DNA of 64,000 nt from Bdellovibrionales bacterium (GCA_016713585.1 JADJOV010000002.1:310001-374000); one strand, 5' to 3'. Shown: positions 47,211-55,835, numbered from the stretch's first letter. Notes: generated by a model from the letters alone, not told the origin. Numbers and translations are program-made.

Positions 47211-47234
47211 CCTCTGAAATCTCAGGGGTTTTTT
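47211..47234 (+). terminator. Terminator after tRNA-Val
   Basis: CCTCTGA and TCAGGGG form a 7-bp stem (one G-T pair) around AATC, followed by six Ts. A related but not identical hairpin follows the second tRNA copy at 49179. Confidence 0.75.
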
Positions 47235-47534
47235 AGTTTCTGGGGTTTGGAAATTGGTAAAAACTTTGAGTGAAATGGTAAAAAGGTAGTTAGAATAAAT
47301 TTGAGATGAGGAATTTAAAAATTGAAAGCAAAAATTCTTCCGCTATCAAAAAATCATAAAGACTACGAAGATGTGCCGGACGATTTGAAATGGGCTGTTC
47401 CACTCCATGAGCATGATTGCTGATTCTTTCGTCTGTCTGGTACTCTTTTTCATGAGGAGCCTTTCTTTGTTAAGCTGTGGAAATAATTCCACAAAAGTTT
47501 GGCTTCCTCAACTTTCAACTAGATTTTAGATTTC

Positions 47535-47745
47535 TCCAAAACTGGTGAGATCTCAAGAATTGATTTGAAGAGGCTGTGCCGCTTTTCTGCATGTTCCGGA
47601 GCATGACGGCCAGTGATTCCGGTCCCATGACGGCCACCCTTTCCGGAAGCATGGCGGCCACCAATTCCGGGGTCAATCCGGCCACCTTGGCTGACACCGT
47701 CAGAAGGGGTGGCCGTCATGGCCGGAATACTCAATCTATATCGGT
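47535..47745. repeat. Insertion-sequence relics: transposase tail and tandem CGGCCA repeats
   Basis: 47538-47584 is almost identical to 53919-53965 and on the minus strand reads KRHSLFKSILEISP, part of a transposase-like protein. From about 47600 there are several imperfect repeats, spaced roughly 20-25 bp, of a motif like TTCCGG...CATGGCGGCCACC. The stretch ends GTCATGGCCGGAATAC. Multiple end repeats of that style are a feature of IS21-family termini, so this is probably a decayed IS end. I see no intact transposase. Confidence 0.45.
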
Positions 47746-47800
47746 TCATATTATAAGGAAACTATTTGTAAAAAGTAGATTAACATCAGATTGCCTTATC

Positions 47801-48466
47801 TTAGCTTGCAGCTAAAACATCTGCGTAAATCGCAAATACTCCCGCTTTATGGTGATGAGTTGCTTTTGCTATTTGATAAGCAGTGCTTTCCGAATGTTTA
47901 GTTAAGTAACTGACTGCATCAGCATTGACGACAGATCCAAATAAAGCTCGGTTTTTTAATTCCAAACAATTTTTAAATATAGCCTTTGTTGGTCTTAAAA
48001 ATTTAACCCTGTCGAATTTAAACTGCGGCGCAATGATCCCATACTTTAAAAAGTACGTGGCAAGTAAACGCGGAGTCGGACCGCCTAGTAGCTGCTCTTC
48101 AATGTTTTTCTTTTTACAAAACGGTTTAACTATTTTCCATTGCAGAGGCCGAATTTTATTTATTACTAAAAACTCAATAAAACTACCAAGCATAGCAGAA
48201 TCATGAACCTGACCCGATTGAATAAGTCTTCTTATTTTAGATGGGCTTAGCAAGTGGCCGAATTGTAGCAGCCAACAAAGAAACCCTTCTACTGCCCTTG
48301 AGGTTTTTAGATTGTATGTAGCTGACAAAAAAAATTGTTCAATATCGATATAAGACGTTTCCAAATTTTTACTAGACGAAACGGGCTGAATAGCAATTCC
48401 AAAGTAATACGCTATACCTTGAAATTCATGGGGTGGTATTTTAGTTTGCAATTTTTCTGAGGTCAT
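47801..48466 (-). CDS. Winged-helix protein of two-gene pair (antitoxin candidate)
   Basis: About 221 residues from ATG 48466 (MTSEKLQTKIPPHEFQGIAY). The C-terminal 45 residues, DAVSYLTKHSESTAYQIAKA followed by KAGVFAIYADVLAAS, resemble a small winged helix. The middle is basic and helical. The start lies inside the end of the nucleotidyltransferase gene, so translation is coupled. Pairs of a nucleotidyltransferase and a helix-turn-helix protein make up AbiE-like and MNT-type toxin-antitoxin systems, and this pair has that organisation. Which protein is toxic, and whether it is active, cannot be told from sequence. I do not recognise a named family for this protein. Confidence 0.6.
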   Translation of the reverse strand: MTSEKLQTKIPPHEFQGIAYYFGIAIQPVSSSKNLETSYIDIEQFFLSATYNLKTSRAVEGFLCWLLQFGHLLSPSKIRRLIQSGQVHDSAMLGSFIEFLVINKIRPLQWKIVKPFCKKKNIEEQLLGGPTPRLLATYFLKYGIIAPQFKFDRVKFLRPTKAIFKNCLELKNRALFGSVVNADAVSYLTKHSESTAYQIAKATHHHKAGVFAIYADVLAAS

Positions 48467-48985
48467 TGAGTGTCTCCTCAAACTCTTTTAAAATTTTTGC
48501 CGACAAAATTTCAGTTGGCGCATTGGACTCTTTAATAAATTCTATAGCGCTTTCAATTTCTTCTTTTGCTGGCCGCAGTAAAACAAGATCTTCCCAATCT
48601 TATTTGTATAGTCTCGTCGAATTGAAAAAGCTGATGCTTTCATTTTAATTAAATCTTCACGACTAACCAAAGAAGCTTTTATAGATTTCCACCGGTCTAT
48701 TGGTTTGGCTCTTGATAAGATTCCTCGCGGCAAACTAACAGTTGATGCCTGATCATTCAGCCAGCGAGGACCAATTCCTAAATTATTTCCAATACTTTCG
48801 ATAATGTGTTTGATCTCATCTGAATGAAGCTGCGTGATACTATCAACGTCCAAAGTATGCTCTGAGCGAGAATAGCCAGAAAGATGAAGCGCATAAGCTC
48901 CACAAATAACAATTTCTATCTTCAAATTTCTATTCGTTAATTCTTCATCAAGCTTTGTTAAGGCTATAGCTAAAATATCGTTCAC
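48441..48985 (-). CDS. DUF6036-like nucleotidyltransferase (frameshift)
   Basis: About 181 residues after joining. The N-terminal IEIVICGAYALHLSGYSR followed by TLDVDSI has the GG/GA-x-AL...R-x-T-x-DxD pattern of minimal nucleotidyltransferases, and RWLNDQAS plus REDLIKMKASAF match the DUF6036/AbiEii-type layout. The frame breaks at about 48599-48604, where one A is missing. The other frame reads DWEDLVLLRPAKEEIESAIE and ends at 48441. It is the first gene of the pair, with its ATG at 48985. The small gene set inside a tRNA-bounded element suggests a defence or addiction function. Confidence 0.7.
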
Positions 48986-49111
48986 TTAATCTCCAAATTA
49001 ATAGGTATTATTATAATACCACATTTAACTTAATAAATTCAATACGTTATTGACTAATTATTTTAACCATTTTATTGTATAATATCAAGAGGATAGAGCT
49101 ATGACAGTGAA

Positions 49112-49175
49112 TTGGTAGAGCGCCACCCTTACAAGGTGGATGTCGCAGGTTCGAATCCTGTACTCCCTACCAAAT
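49112..49175 (+). repeat. attR-like direct repeat: truncated tRNA-Val copy
   Basis: A 64-bp exact duplicate of the 3' part of the tRNA-Val gene (47120-47183), from TTGGTAGAGC to CCA-AAT. It lacks the acceptor 5' strand and most of the D-arm, so it is not a functional tRNA. It marks the right end of the mini-island. Confidence 0.9.
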
Positions 49176-49178
49176 AAA

Positions 49179-49202
49179 CCACCGAAATCACGGTGGTTTT
49201 TT
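49179..49202 (+). terminator. Terminator-like hairpin after second tRNA copy
   Basis: CCACCG and CGGTGG pair around AAATCA, followed by six Ts. The same spacing from CCA is seen after the intact tRNA, though the stem sequence differs, which indicates compensatory change or a different element end. Confidence 0.75.
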
Positions 49203-49732
49203 AGTTTCCGAAATCTGCAATTGGTAGAGTGAATTAAAAATTTGGTAGAATGGTAAAAAGACTTACCTGTGATTTGAAAAAAACAAAACCTGTAATGGCA
49301 ACTTATTCAACATGCTAGCTCAAAACGCGAAATTGGTCCGCAAACGGTTTTCATTTTACGGCGCCCTCGCATCTGATCCAGGGAAATGATTTTAGTCTGC
49401 CTTGTCTTTTACGGCGAACGACCGCCAAGGGCTTCACACCGGAGTTTGAATAGGTTCTATTAGAAAATGGCTCAATAGGTAATCCCCAAGCCAAGCTCCG
49501 TACATTCCATCTCCATCAAAGATCATTGCATCAGGGCTCTCGAAACAAGTGCTTTACAGACAAGAGAAAGCTGGCTCAGAGCTGAGTTCGCAATCCATGT
49601 CGAACTTAGATTCTGTTATGTCCCATGGCGCCCACTTATTTCTTGCCCCTTTTGCTCCAGTAATTTGAAATTCAACGTTTCGTAGCGCAAGCAATTAATG
49701 GACGACTGACGTTTCAAAGGCTCAATGAGATT
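49203..49732. other. Gene-free stretch with repeat copy A
   Basis: No convincing gene. Just after the terminator, AATTGGTAGAG and TTTGGTAGAATGG echo the tRNA D-loop. 49289-49480 is a repeat whose other copy is 53214-53352. Copy A carries an extra stretch of about 53 bp between two TTTACGGCG sequences, which looks like an insertion or duplication that is absent from the other copy. Confidence 0.55.
49289..49480. repeat. Dispersed repeat, copy A
   Basis: From CCTGTAATGGCAACTTATTC to GGCTCAATAGGT. Nearly identical to 53214-53352 apart from an additional segment of about 53 bp in the middle. No terminal inverted repeats were seen. Confidence 0.8.
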
Positions 49733-50080
49733 TTGGAGCGTTTGTCTTCAAATGAATCAAAAAATTCTTGGCGGTTTCTATACACCAATGAAGAGGCGCA
49801 GCGGATCCGACAAGAATTTATGACGAAACTACCAAAACTATGCGCTTTGCAAAATCAGCTGGAAAACCTGTATCAATCCGACGAGGGTCGCACTCAAATT
49901 GCAGAAGCCAGAACCCAGCTTCTTGAGGCTACAATTAAGTCCGCAGGAGTGTTTCTAACTTCAGAAGAAAGCGCATTCTTAAATAAATACTCTTTGGCCA
50001 TTGCAAGTATCAGACCTTTTAGCTTGCCATACGCCGAAAAGTACATTGCGGAAGCTTGTTCGCAAAGACGACCTTTTTAG
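49733..50080 (+). pseudogene. Fragment of unknown gene in mosaic region
   Basis: An open frame of about 115 codons (LERLSSNESKNSWRFLYTNE, EAQRIRQEFMTKLPKLCALQ) that continues upstream to a stop at about 49664 without any good start codon. I recognise no domain. A 41-bp block inside it (49938-49978, GTGTTTCTAACTTCAGAAG) occurs again at 53355-53395. It is followed in another frame by MLSFKVGLKTEIVEVKD (50107-50160), which has a relative at 53640-53700. The arrangement suggests pieces of genes brought together by recombination rather than a functional gene. Confidence 0.4.
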
Positions 50081-50247
50081 CAGGACTGCGAAGCTGCTGG
50101 GGTGCGATGTTAAGCTTTAAGGTCGGTTTGAAAACAGAAATTGTGGAAGTCAAAGACCCAGAACATGAGCGGATCGAATTTCGAAGTATTTGTGATTGCA
50201 CAGTAGATGCTTCAAGGCCCTATAAAGTTCATGTGGTAGTGCCGTAA

Positions 50248-50827
50248 GAAATGCCATACGCCGTAATTTTATTTGCACCGAGCGATTTTCTGATTTCGTC
50301 AGCATCACGAGCTGTATTTTAACTCGAGTAAAATTGCGGATTTTTGTACATGATTTCAGTTGTTGGGCGGGAACAAGCAATTCCACTCTGATCAAATTGA
50401 ACCACATTGACATCGAGAGAATTCACTTGTTGCCTTTTGAAAGCCCTATGCGCAGAATTTTAGAAAATCAGGCTGCAAACGAACGGATTTTTGCCGTCGT
50501 AGCGAGTTCGTTTTGGCGGAGCCGAGTTCAGGAAATCTGTATGGTTCGCCAGGAAAATCACAGATTCGCATGAGTCCACTGTGGCAATGCAACCAAACTG
50601 ACCCGCATATATGACGTCAAGATTTCCGTAGAAGAATCGAAATGTTGGCTCACTTTCAGTTAGGTCTGATTCGTCAGAAAATAACGACGGCATGGCCACT
50701 TAGCCGAGGTACTCAGGAAATTTGAATCTTTTTGTAAAGGGTTTACGTCGATTCTCTATTGAGAGACTTTAGCGACGGTTTACCGTCTGGCCGTGTACGG
50801 CTTACCGTTCAATTTCCACAAAAAGAC
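50248..50827. other. Gene-free stretch upstream of toxin gene
   Basis: No gene with a start, ribosome site and recognisable product. Near its right end, ACGGTTTACCGT (50775-50786) and ACGGCTTACCGT (50797-50808) are 12-bp near-palindromes exactly 22 bp apart, two helical turns, just before the toxin-antitoxin promoter. They could be accessory operator sites. GCCATACGCCG occurs both here (about 50253) and at 50029. Confidence 0.4.
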
Positions 50828-50855
50828 TTGACTTTTGTAGCCAATTGGCTACACT
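50828..50855 (+). promoter_or_regulatory. Toxin-antitoxin promoter with perfect palindromic operator
   Basis: TTGACT (50828-50833) and TACACT (50850-50855) with a 16-bp spacer form a good sigma-70 promoter. TGTAGCCAATTGGCTACA (50836-50853) is a perfect 18-bp palindrome covering the spacer and most of the -10. This is the expected place for autorepression by the antitoxin or the complex. Confidence 0.8.
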
Positions 50856-50867
50856 CAGGAAGTGATA

Positions 50868-51203
50868 ATGAACGGCCCAAAGAAACTTAAGATCTACGAT
50901 ACCGCTGAAGGCAAGAGACCTTATTCTGAATGGCTTCAGAAGCTCAGAGACGTGACAACGGTTGCCCGCATCAGGGCCAGGATCGACCGCATGGAAGAGG
51001 GAAACCTTGGCCAGTATAAAGCTCTTGGCACTGGGCTATTTGAATTGAAGTTTGATTTTGGAGCCGGTTACAGAGTGTATTTCGCCGGCGATGGCGATGA
51101 GATCATTTTGCTGCTTTCCGGCGGCGATAAAGGCTCGCAGCGAAAAGACATAGAAAGGGCCCGCGAGTATTGGACCGATTATCTGATGAGGAAAAGAAAA
51201 TGA
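50868..51203 (+). CDS. RelE/HigB-type toxin of type II toxin-antitoxin system
   Basis: About 111 residues from ATG 50868, with CAGGAAG upstream. KIYDTAEGKRPYSEWLQKLR, RIRARIDRMEEGNLGQYKAL, GLFELKFDFGAGYRVYFAG and ILLLSGGDKGSQRKDIERA follow the phage Gp49-like/HigB RelE fold, with the basic residues used for mRNA cleavage. The toxin-first gene order and the 4-bp overlap with the antitoxin are as in higBA modules. It would cleave mRNA at the ribosome. The frame is intact. Confidence 0.9.
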   Translation: MNGPKKLKIYDTAEGKRPYSEWLQKLRDVTTVARIRARIDRMEEGNLGQYKALGTGLFELKFDFGAGYRVYFAGDGDEIILLLSGGDKGSQRKDIERAREYWTDYLMRKRK

Positions 51204-51528
51204 AAAAAGCAAAGTATCAAAAAAAGCCCCAGCCTCCGATTACCGGGAAGTTCTCATCGAGGAACTAAAGGGCGACGAAAAAGCGCAATACGCTTATCTC
51301 AAGGCCTCGCTTGAAGAAAACAGCGATATGCCCGAAGTATTTCTGAAGGCCGTCGAAACAGTCGCGAAGGCTCGCGGATTCAGTAGTTTTGCGAAGAAGA
51401 CCGGCCTCAATCGCGAGAATCTCTATCGGATATTTTCGAACGAACGAACCCCAAGACTCGAGTCGCTGGTCAAAATTCTCGATGCACTGGGCTTTAAGCT
51501 TACGATTACACCACATAGGGCTTCTTAG
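51200..51528 (+). CDS. HigA-type antitoxin with helix-turn-helix (frameshift)
   Basis: ATG 51200 overlaps the toxin stop (ATGA). The frame is lost at about 51219-51226, where an A-run is one base short. The other frame continues DYREVLIEELKGDEKAQYAY, LKASLEENSDMPEVFLKAVE and the helix-turn-helix FAKKTGLNRENLYRIFSNER with RLESLVKILDALGFKLTI. This matches the probable addiction-module antidote family (about 109 residues). It should neutralise the toxin and bind the palindrome upstream. Confidence 0.85.
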
Positions 51529-51611
51529 CCCTGTGCCCCTAAAATGCCAGAGAGGACTTAAAAACCAGGTGTTAAAAGCATTCCGTTATTAGACGCCGTC
51601 TCATTGAGTAA

Positions 51612-51697
51612 CCTGCTTATGCACATGCCTACCCCGCATAGCTATGAACGAGCATTTTGAGGCTCCCTAGGCAAGGGGACTAATGTGCATATGCAGG
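51612..51697. repeat. Inverted repeat pair in gap after toxin-antitoxin genes
   Basis: CCTGCTTATGCACAT (51612-51626) and ATGTGCATATGCAGG (51683-51697) are inverted copies with one mismatch, 56 bp apart. This could be a small non-coding element or a recombination site. No gene lies inside. Confidence 0.5.
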
Positions 51698-51775
51698 ATG
51701 AGTAATTATAAAGTGCTTTAGTTTTGGAAACAAAAAGGGTATGATATTATATATTATTCAGCTATTTGGAGGGCT

Positions 51776-52924
51776 GTGGAGCTGAGAAAAACTAAGCTTT
51801 TTTTGTGTGCCCTCCTTTCCCTTTTTTTTCTTATTTTGTTTCAAAACTGCACTAGCAAGAGTTCTGACACGGTCTCTAACCCGGAAACACCTCAAGGCTG
51901 TACGACTTTAGCTTGCAGCACATCCAAGTTTTCTCTTTTGGTTGGTGATTTGGACGGATCTAATTTGAGTCTAGTCAGAACAAGCACCTACCAAGAGATG
52001 ACTCATCCCCGAGTCTCAAATGATAAGAACTGGATCGCTTACACGGCCTACAACGATTTAGATTCTGATGGTTGTGCTAGCTTACATCAGGGTTATCTCA
52101 ATACGGAAATTCGCGCGATACAAATTTCTGGCGGTGGAGATAAAAGAATCATCGCTCCTGTTGCAGGCCAATTTAATTCTAACAGTTATTGGATCGGAAC
52201 TACCAATGAGTTTAGTTATTTATCCGGCCCAGTAACCGCATTGAAATTTTTCCGAGCAACCGTCGACGCTTCGATGAATTTAATAAGTGGGCCTACGCAG
52301 ATACCTGTCCCTGGCACCATTGTGCCAATGGATCCGGCTACTCATGCGGCTACGAATAAAATTGTCTACCCTGGTTTATACAATCCGGGTGGTGGTTATG
52401 TTAAGAGCATCTTTTTGATGAATCTCTCCGATGGCGGAAACCTGGTTGGATTATCCATTGGCCGGGATCACGCTGGCACACCAATCATTTGCAATTCGAC
52501 TTGCTCAAATATCATGGAGAATGATCCCAAGATTTCGCCAGACGGAACTAAAGTTGCCTTTATGAGGCAAGTTCCAAATTCAGGCACCAATGGTTTTGGC
52601 TGGCACATCTTCGTCGTTCCAGTCGCCAGCCCACAAAGCGAAGTTGATATTTCCTATTCACACTTAGGTTCGGATGTTTTAAAGAATGATGTTTTGCCGG
52701 AGTGGATCGACAATAGGACCCTGATTTTTTCTACAATCGAAATCTCCGGGGGAGCTGAAACCATGAAGAATGTCTACACGATGAAATCCGATGGTTCCCA
52801 GAGAACCAAAATTTCTCTTCCGACTGGATTTCGATATAGCGATGTTTTCCCGTTTGCGGATGCAAGTGGGAAAAAACGAATCATTCTTTCAGTCGAAAAG
52901 ATTGATGCCGTTTGCAAGCCTTAG
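51776..52924 (+). CDS. Lipoprotein with TolB/WD40-like beta-propeller repeats
   Basis: 382 residues from a GTG start preceded by GGAGGG. The signal peptide ends FQNC, with the lipobox Cys near residue 25. The body repeats the TolB/DPP propeller pattern of short strands followed by SxDGxxI/V-x-F (for example ISPDGTKVAFMRQVP, SNDKNWIAYTAYNDLD and YTMKSDGSQRTKISL). It is probably an outer-membrane-anchored propeller that binds protein or glycan. It is intact despite its position inside the decayed island, so it may be an acquired cargo gene. Confidence 0.7.
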   Translation: MELRKTKLFLCALLSLFFLILFQNCTSKSSDTVSNPETPQGCTTLACSTSKFSLLVGDLDGSNLSLVRTSTYQEMTHPRVSNDKNWIAYTAYNDLDSDGCASLHQGYLNTEIRAIQISGGGDKRIIAPVAGQFNSNSYWIGTTNEFSYLSGPVTALKFFRATVDASMNLISGPTQIPVPGTIVPMDPATHAATNKIVYPGLYNPGGGYVKSIFLMNLSDGGNLVGLSIGRDHAGTPIICNSTCSNIMENDPKISPDGTKVAFMRQVPNSGTNGFGWHIFVVPVASPQSEVDISYSHLGSDVLKNDVLPEWIDNRTLIFSTIEISGGAETMKNVYTMKSDGSQRTKISLPTGFRYSDVFPFADASGKKRIILSVEKIDAVCKP

Positions 52925-53213
52925 CATTTCTTGAACTCACCGGTTATTTCCGACGAGTCAGCTTCTGGGAAAAAGCTGAAAGCGACGATTGCTTCTTCAG
53001 GATCGCTTGAACAGCCAGCTTCCTAGCCTCACTATGAAGCGCCCGAACTGAAACCCCGGTTCCCAGCACCAGAGAAATAATCAAAAACACGTCAGCTATC
53101 ACTTTTTCTATTTGTTCTCTCCAATCGTCGAATCGCCATAATAACGGAGGTGCTGGGCGAACCCATAATCCCACAAATCTGCCTTGAGCCAAGCCCGCGA
53201 GACCTCAGTTGTG

Positions 53214-53395
53214 CCTGTAATGGCAACTTATTCAACATGCTAGCTCAAAACGCGAAATTGGTCCGCAAACGATTTTCATTTGACGGCGAACGATCGCCAA
53301 GGGCTTCACACCGGAGTTTGAATAGGTTCTATTAGAAAATGGCTCAATAGGTGTAGTCCGCAGGAGTGTTTCTAACTTCAGAAGAAAGCGCATTC
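53214..53395. repeat. Dispersed repeat, copy B, fused to second repeat block
   Basis: 53214-53352 matches 49289-49480, and 53355-53395 matches 49938-49978. In copy A these two blocks are about 460 bp apart, and here they are only 2 bp apart. One locus therefore derives from the other by deletion or by recombination. Confidence 0.8.
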
Positions 53396-53398
53396 GCG

Positions 53399-53741
53399 AT
53401 GTTATTTTCAGTTACACTTTTGCTGTTGTTTTCAACGCTGAGTCGAGCGGAAACAATGGCGTCTTTCGATGAATGTACGATTTCGACGAAATCACCAACC
53501 AAGGGCTTTTCCGAGTATCATACAATAGATAAGGTACTCTACTCATCCGAATCGATTCAGTTTTCCGAAGAGGGCCCCTCGATAGAATCAGAACCCGCTC
53601 GTGGAATGTTGTTGATTACTTCCCAAGCGGTGGGCGGAGCTTTAAGCTTTAAGCTTTAACGTAGGGTTGAAGTCAGAAATTGTGGAAGTCAAAGACGCAG
53701 CCTACATTCCGCACTTTGACGCTGTAAATCTGCCAGACTAA
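53399..53741 (+). CDS. Small secreted protein, frameshifted, function unknown
   Basis: ATG 53399 opens a signal peptide (MLFSVTLLLLFSTLSRA). About 65 residues follow to GGALSFKL, where AGCTTTAAGCTTTAA at 53640-53655 interrupts the frame. The next frame reads VGLKSEIVEVKD and ends NLPD at 53741. LSFKVGLKTEIVEVKD also occurs at 50107-50154, so the C-terminus belongs to a small repeated family. It is immediately downstream of the fused repeat, with no clear ribosome site, so it may be a relic. Confidence 0.4.
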
Positions 53742-53781
53742 ATTTTTCATTGGTAACTGGTCGCTGGAACCTTTAGATATT

Positions 53782-54030
53782 TCAGAGGGGCAGGGATTCA
53801 ATTTTCTTCTCAATCATCGAGCTACGAAGTTGACGTTCAACAAGAGATGCGATGAAGTGAGCAACAAAATGAATAAAGACAAGGGCTTCGATACGATCAT
53901 TTCTTTTGAGAAAAACTGGTGAGATCTCAAGAATTGATTTGAAGAGGCTGTGCCGCTTTTCCAAATGAGGTTGAAATTTGTATGCCTTAAGAACTTCTAG
54001 GGCTCTGATTTCTTTATTCGTTGTCAGCGG
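53782..54030 (-). pseudogene. Transposase C-terminal fragment (IS1634-like)
   Basis: The minus strand reads, from about 54030, PLTTNKEIRALEVLKAYKFQ, then LEKRHSLFKSILEISPVFLK, RNDRIEALVFIHFVAHFIAS and LVERQLRSSM. The pattern F-x-K-x-x-RIEAL-x-x-IHF-x-A...ER-x-xR is that of IS1634/IS4-superfamily transposases. The N-terminal and central DDE parts are missing. A shorter scrap of the same gene lies at 47538-47584. Confidence 0.65.
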
Positions 54031-54234
54031 AAGATTTCATCCATAACCTCTTCTGCGGACGACAATTAACCAAGGTGCGGAATGTAGGGTCAATGAATGT
54101 GAAAAAATAATTGGTGTTGATTTATATCTAGATTTATCAAAAGGTGACAGCCAAAACTTGCTGAAAAAGTTTGATTTTAATGAATGGCCGGAAATTGGAT
54201 GCCGCTAAATTAATTTGCTTTATTGCATCGATAT

Positions 54235-55823
54235 TTAAGCTGGCATCCCACTTGATTCTCTTATGGCTTTTACTGCACCAGACCAATGTTCCATTTCCGA
54301 GGACAAAAATTTTACAAATGGAATAATATTTCCTTTGGTCGATGCTTCTTCGAGGGCAGTCATATACTTTATTCTTTCAGAGGTTCTAATGACGGTCCAG
54401 CTGTAGCCACCAGAGATGAACATAAGATTCATGAGGAATCGACCAATTCGCCCATTGCCATCCATATACGGGTGAACATATACAAATATAAAATGTCCCA
54501 AAACAGCCTTTACTGCTGCAGAAGATTCATTTTCAAAAGCTTCTCAAGAGTTTCCATGCAATCAAGCACTGCACTTACAGGTGGGGGAACGTGTCTTGAC
54601 CCATTGATATAGACTTGGTTGTTTCGATATCCTGCTAAATCCTCCGTTCTTAGTAATTGGGCTTGAGCAAGAGGAGTAAATAGCTGTCTATACCAAGTCT
54701 GGAGGTCATCTGAAAAGACCTTGGCTGGATCGGATTTATCTTCTATTACTTTTTTTGCACTTTCACCAACAGCTTTAAATGCATTTAAGTATCCTTTCGC
54801 CGCCAGGGCATTTTTTTGTTCACTATCTGTTTGAATATTCTCTGGACTCCATTGACCGTTTTTGATTCGCTCAATCATATCCAGAGTTACTTGATAACCT
54901 TCAATAGAGAGTGAGTGATATGTATCCTCTCGATAAAGTCTATCCATAATAGTTAACAAAGTTTTATCAGCATGATCAGGCTGGATAGGGAAGTTTGCCA
55001 GAACATCATCTCTCATTTTATGCCAAAGTGCCTCAATTCTTCCTGCATAAGAAGAAGTTAATCGCTCAATTCCTTTCAGGCATAATACATTTTGCTCAAA
55101 CGGATTAACTGGAGAAACTTGGCGACCTGCTGCGGCCATATCATCGATAATTTGTTTGGCTCGCTTGATATCGCCAAGCCGTTGATATGCTCCTGAAATA
55201 CGTGCTGCCGCTGAAACTAAGCTCTGAGATAATAAAACACGGGAAAGTTCTGCGGCTGACCCTATTAATTTTAAGCAGATCTCTGCATTTAAGGATTGCT
55301 CGATAAAAAAATTGGGTGATGCTCGGCAGATTGCTTCTGCTAAGGGAAAGGTATTTATACCTTCATATTTAAAGAGATTTTCGGGAAAATTTTTTGTTTC
55401 GGTATAAAATAGAATCGAAGTATCATGTGGAAGACTTAAAACTTGATTCGAAGTCTTCTTTGTTAAAACTACGATTTGATTAGAGATGACTCCCTGGCCG
55501 GAAAAAAGATTGAGGGATGATTCTGGGGATAAACAATATCCATCATTTCCAAAGCGATCCTCCAAATATTGTTTCGCAAACTTCCAATAATTACTGAACC
55601 AAAGAGTACTGGTGCCCTTCCCTGCAGGATTGGTGAGTAAATACCAACCTCTTACTACCACTTCGAGATACCCAGCCTGAACAAGACGCTCTCTTGTGGT
55701 TCTGTCGATATCAGCAGATCGGATGACGTCCCTATTTGAAGAAGCCTTAGCTTTAGCTAAGGTTTCCCCTAGGATCTGATGTCCCAACTTCTTAGATTTC
55801 GGAGTAATATTTGTATTTCCCAT
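54235..55823 (-). CDS. Fic-domain protein with N-terminal AbiEi-like domain (frameshift)
   Basis: About 529 residues after joining. The N-terminal 170 residues (RTTRERLVQAGYLEVVVRGW, YLLTNP) resemble the winged-helix part of AbiEi/type IV antitoxin regulators. The remainder is a Fic protein: SLSIEG (about residue 310) fits the inhibitory (S/T)xxxE(G/N) motif, and the active site HPYMDGNGRIGRFLMN has the catalytic His and nucleotide-binding residues. The frame breaks at about 54500-54525 (A or T run). It would AMPylate a target and be autoinhibited in cis. Five direct repeats lie just upstream. Confidence 0.85.
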
Positions 55824-55835
55824 ATCGCTTCCTTA

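Larger units (their letters stand above)
47184..49175. mobile_element. 1,992-bp mini-island at tRNA-Val
   Basis: The segment between the two 64-bp tRNA repeats. It carries a terminator, about 550 bp of noncoding or relic DNA (47235-47800) and a two-gene minus-strand pair, winged-helix protein plus nucleotidyltransferase. There is no integrase, so it either moves in trans or is a remnant. The coding pair is AT-richer than the flanking core genes. Confidence 0.75.

Noticed and set aside
47600..47745. A Gly/His-rich repeat protein on the minus strand
   Set aside because: The repeats of GGRH type arise from tandem DNA repeats typical of insertion-sequence ends, without a start signal and in fusion with a transposase scrap.
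52944..53192. 82-codon minus-strand reading frame with a hydrophobic segment
   Set aside because: It starts at TTG without a ribosome site, lies beside dispersed repeats, and matches nothing I recognise. Support is too weak to list as a gene.
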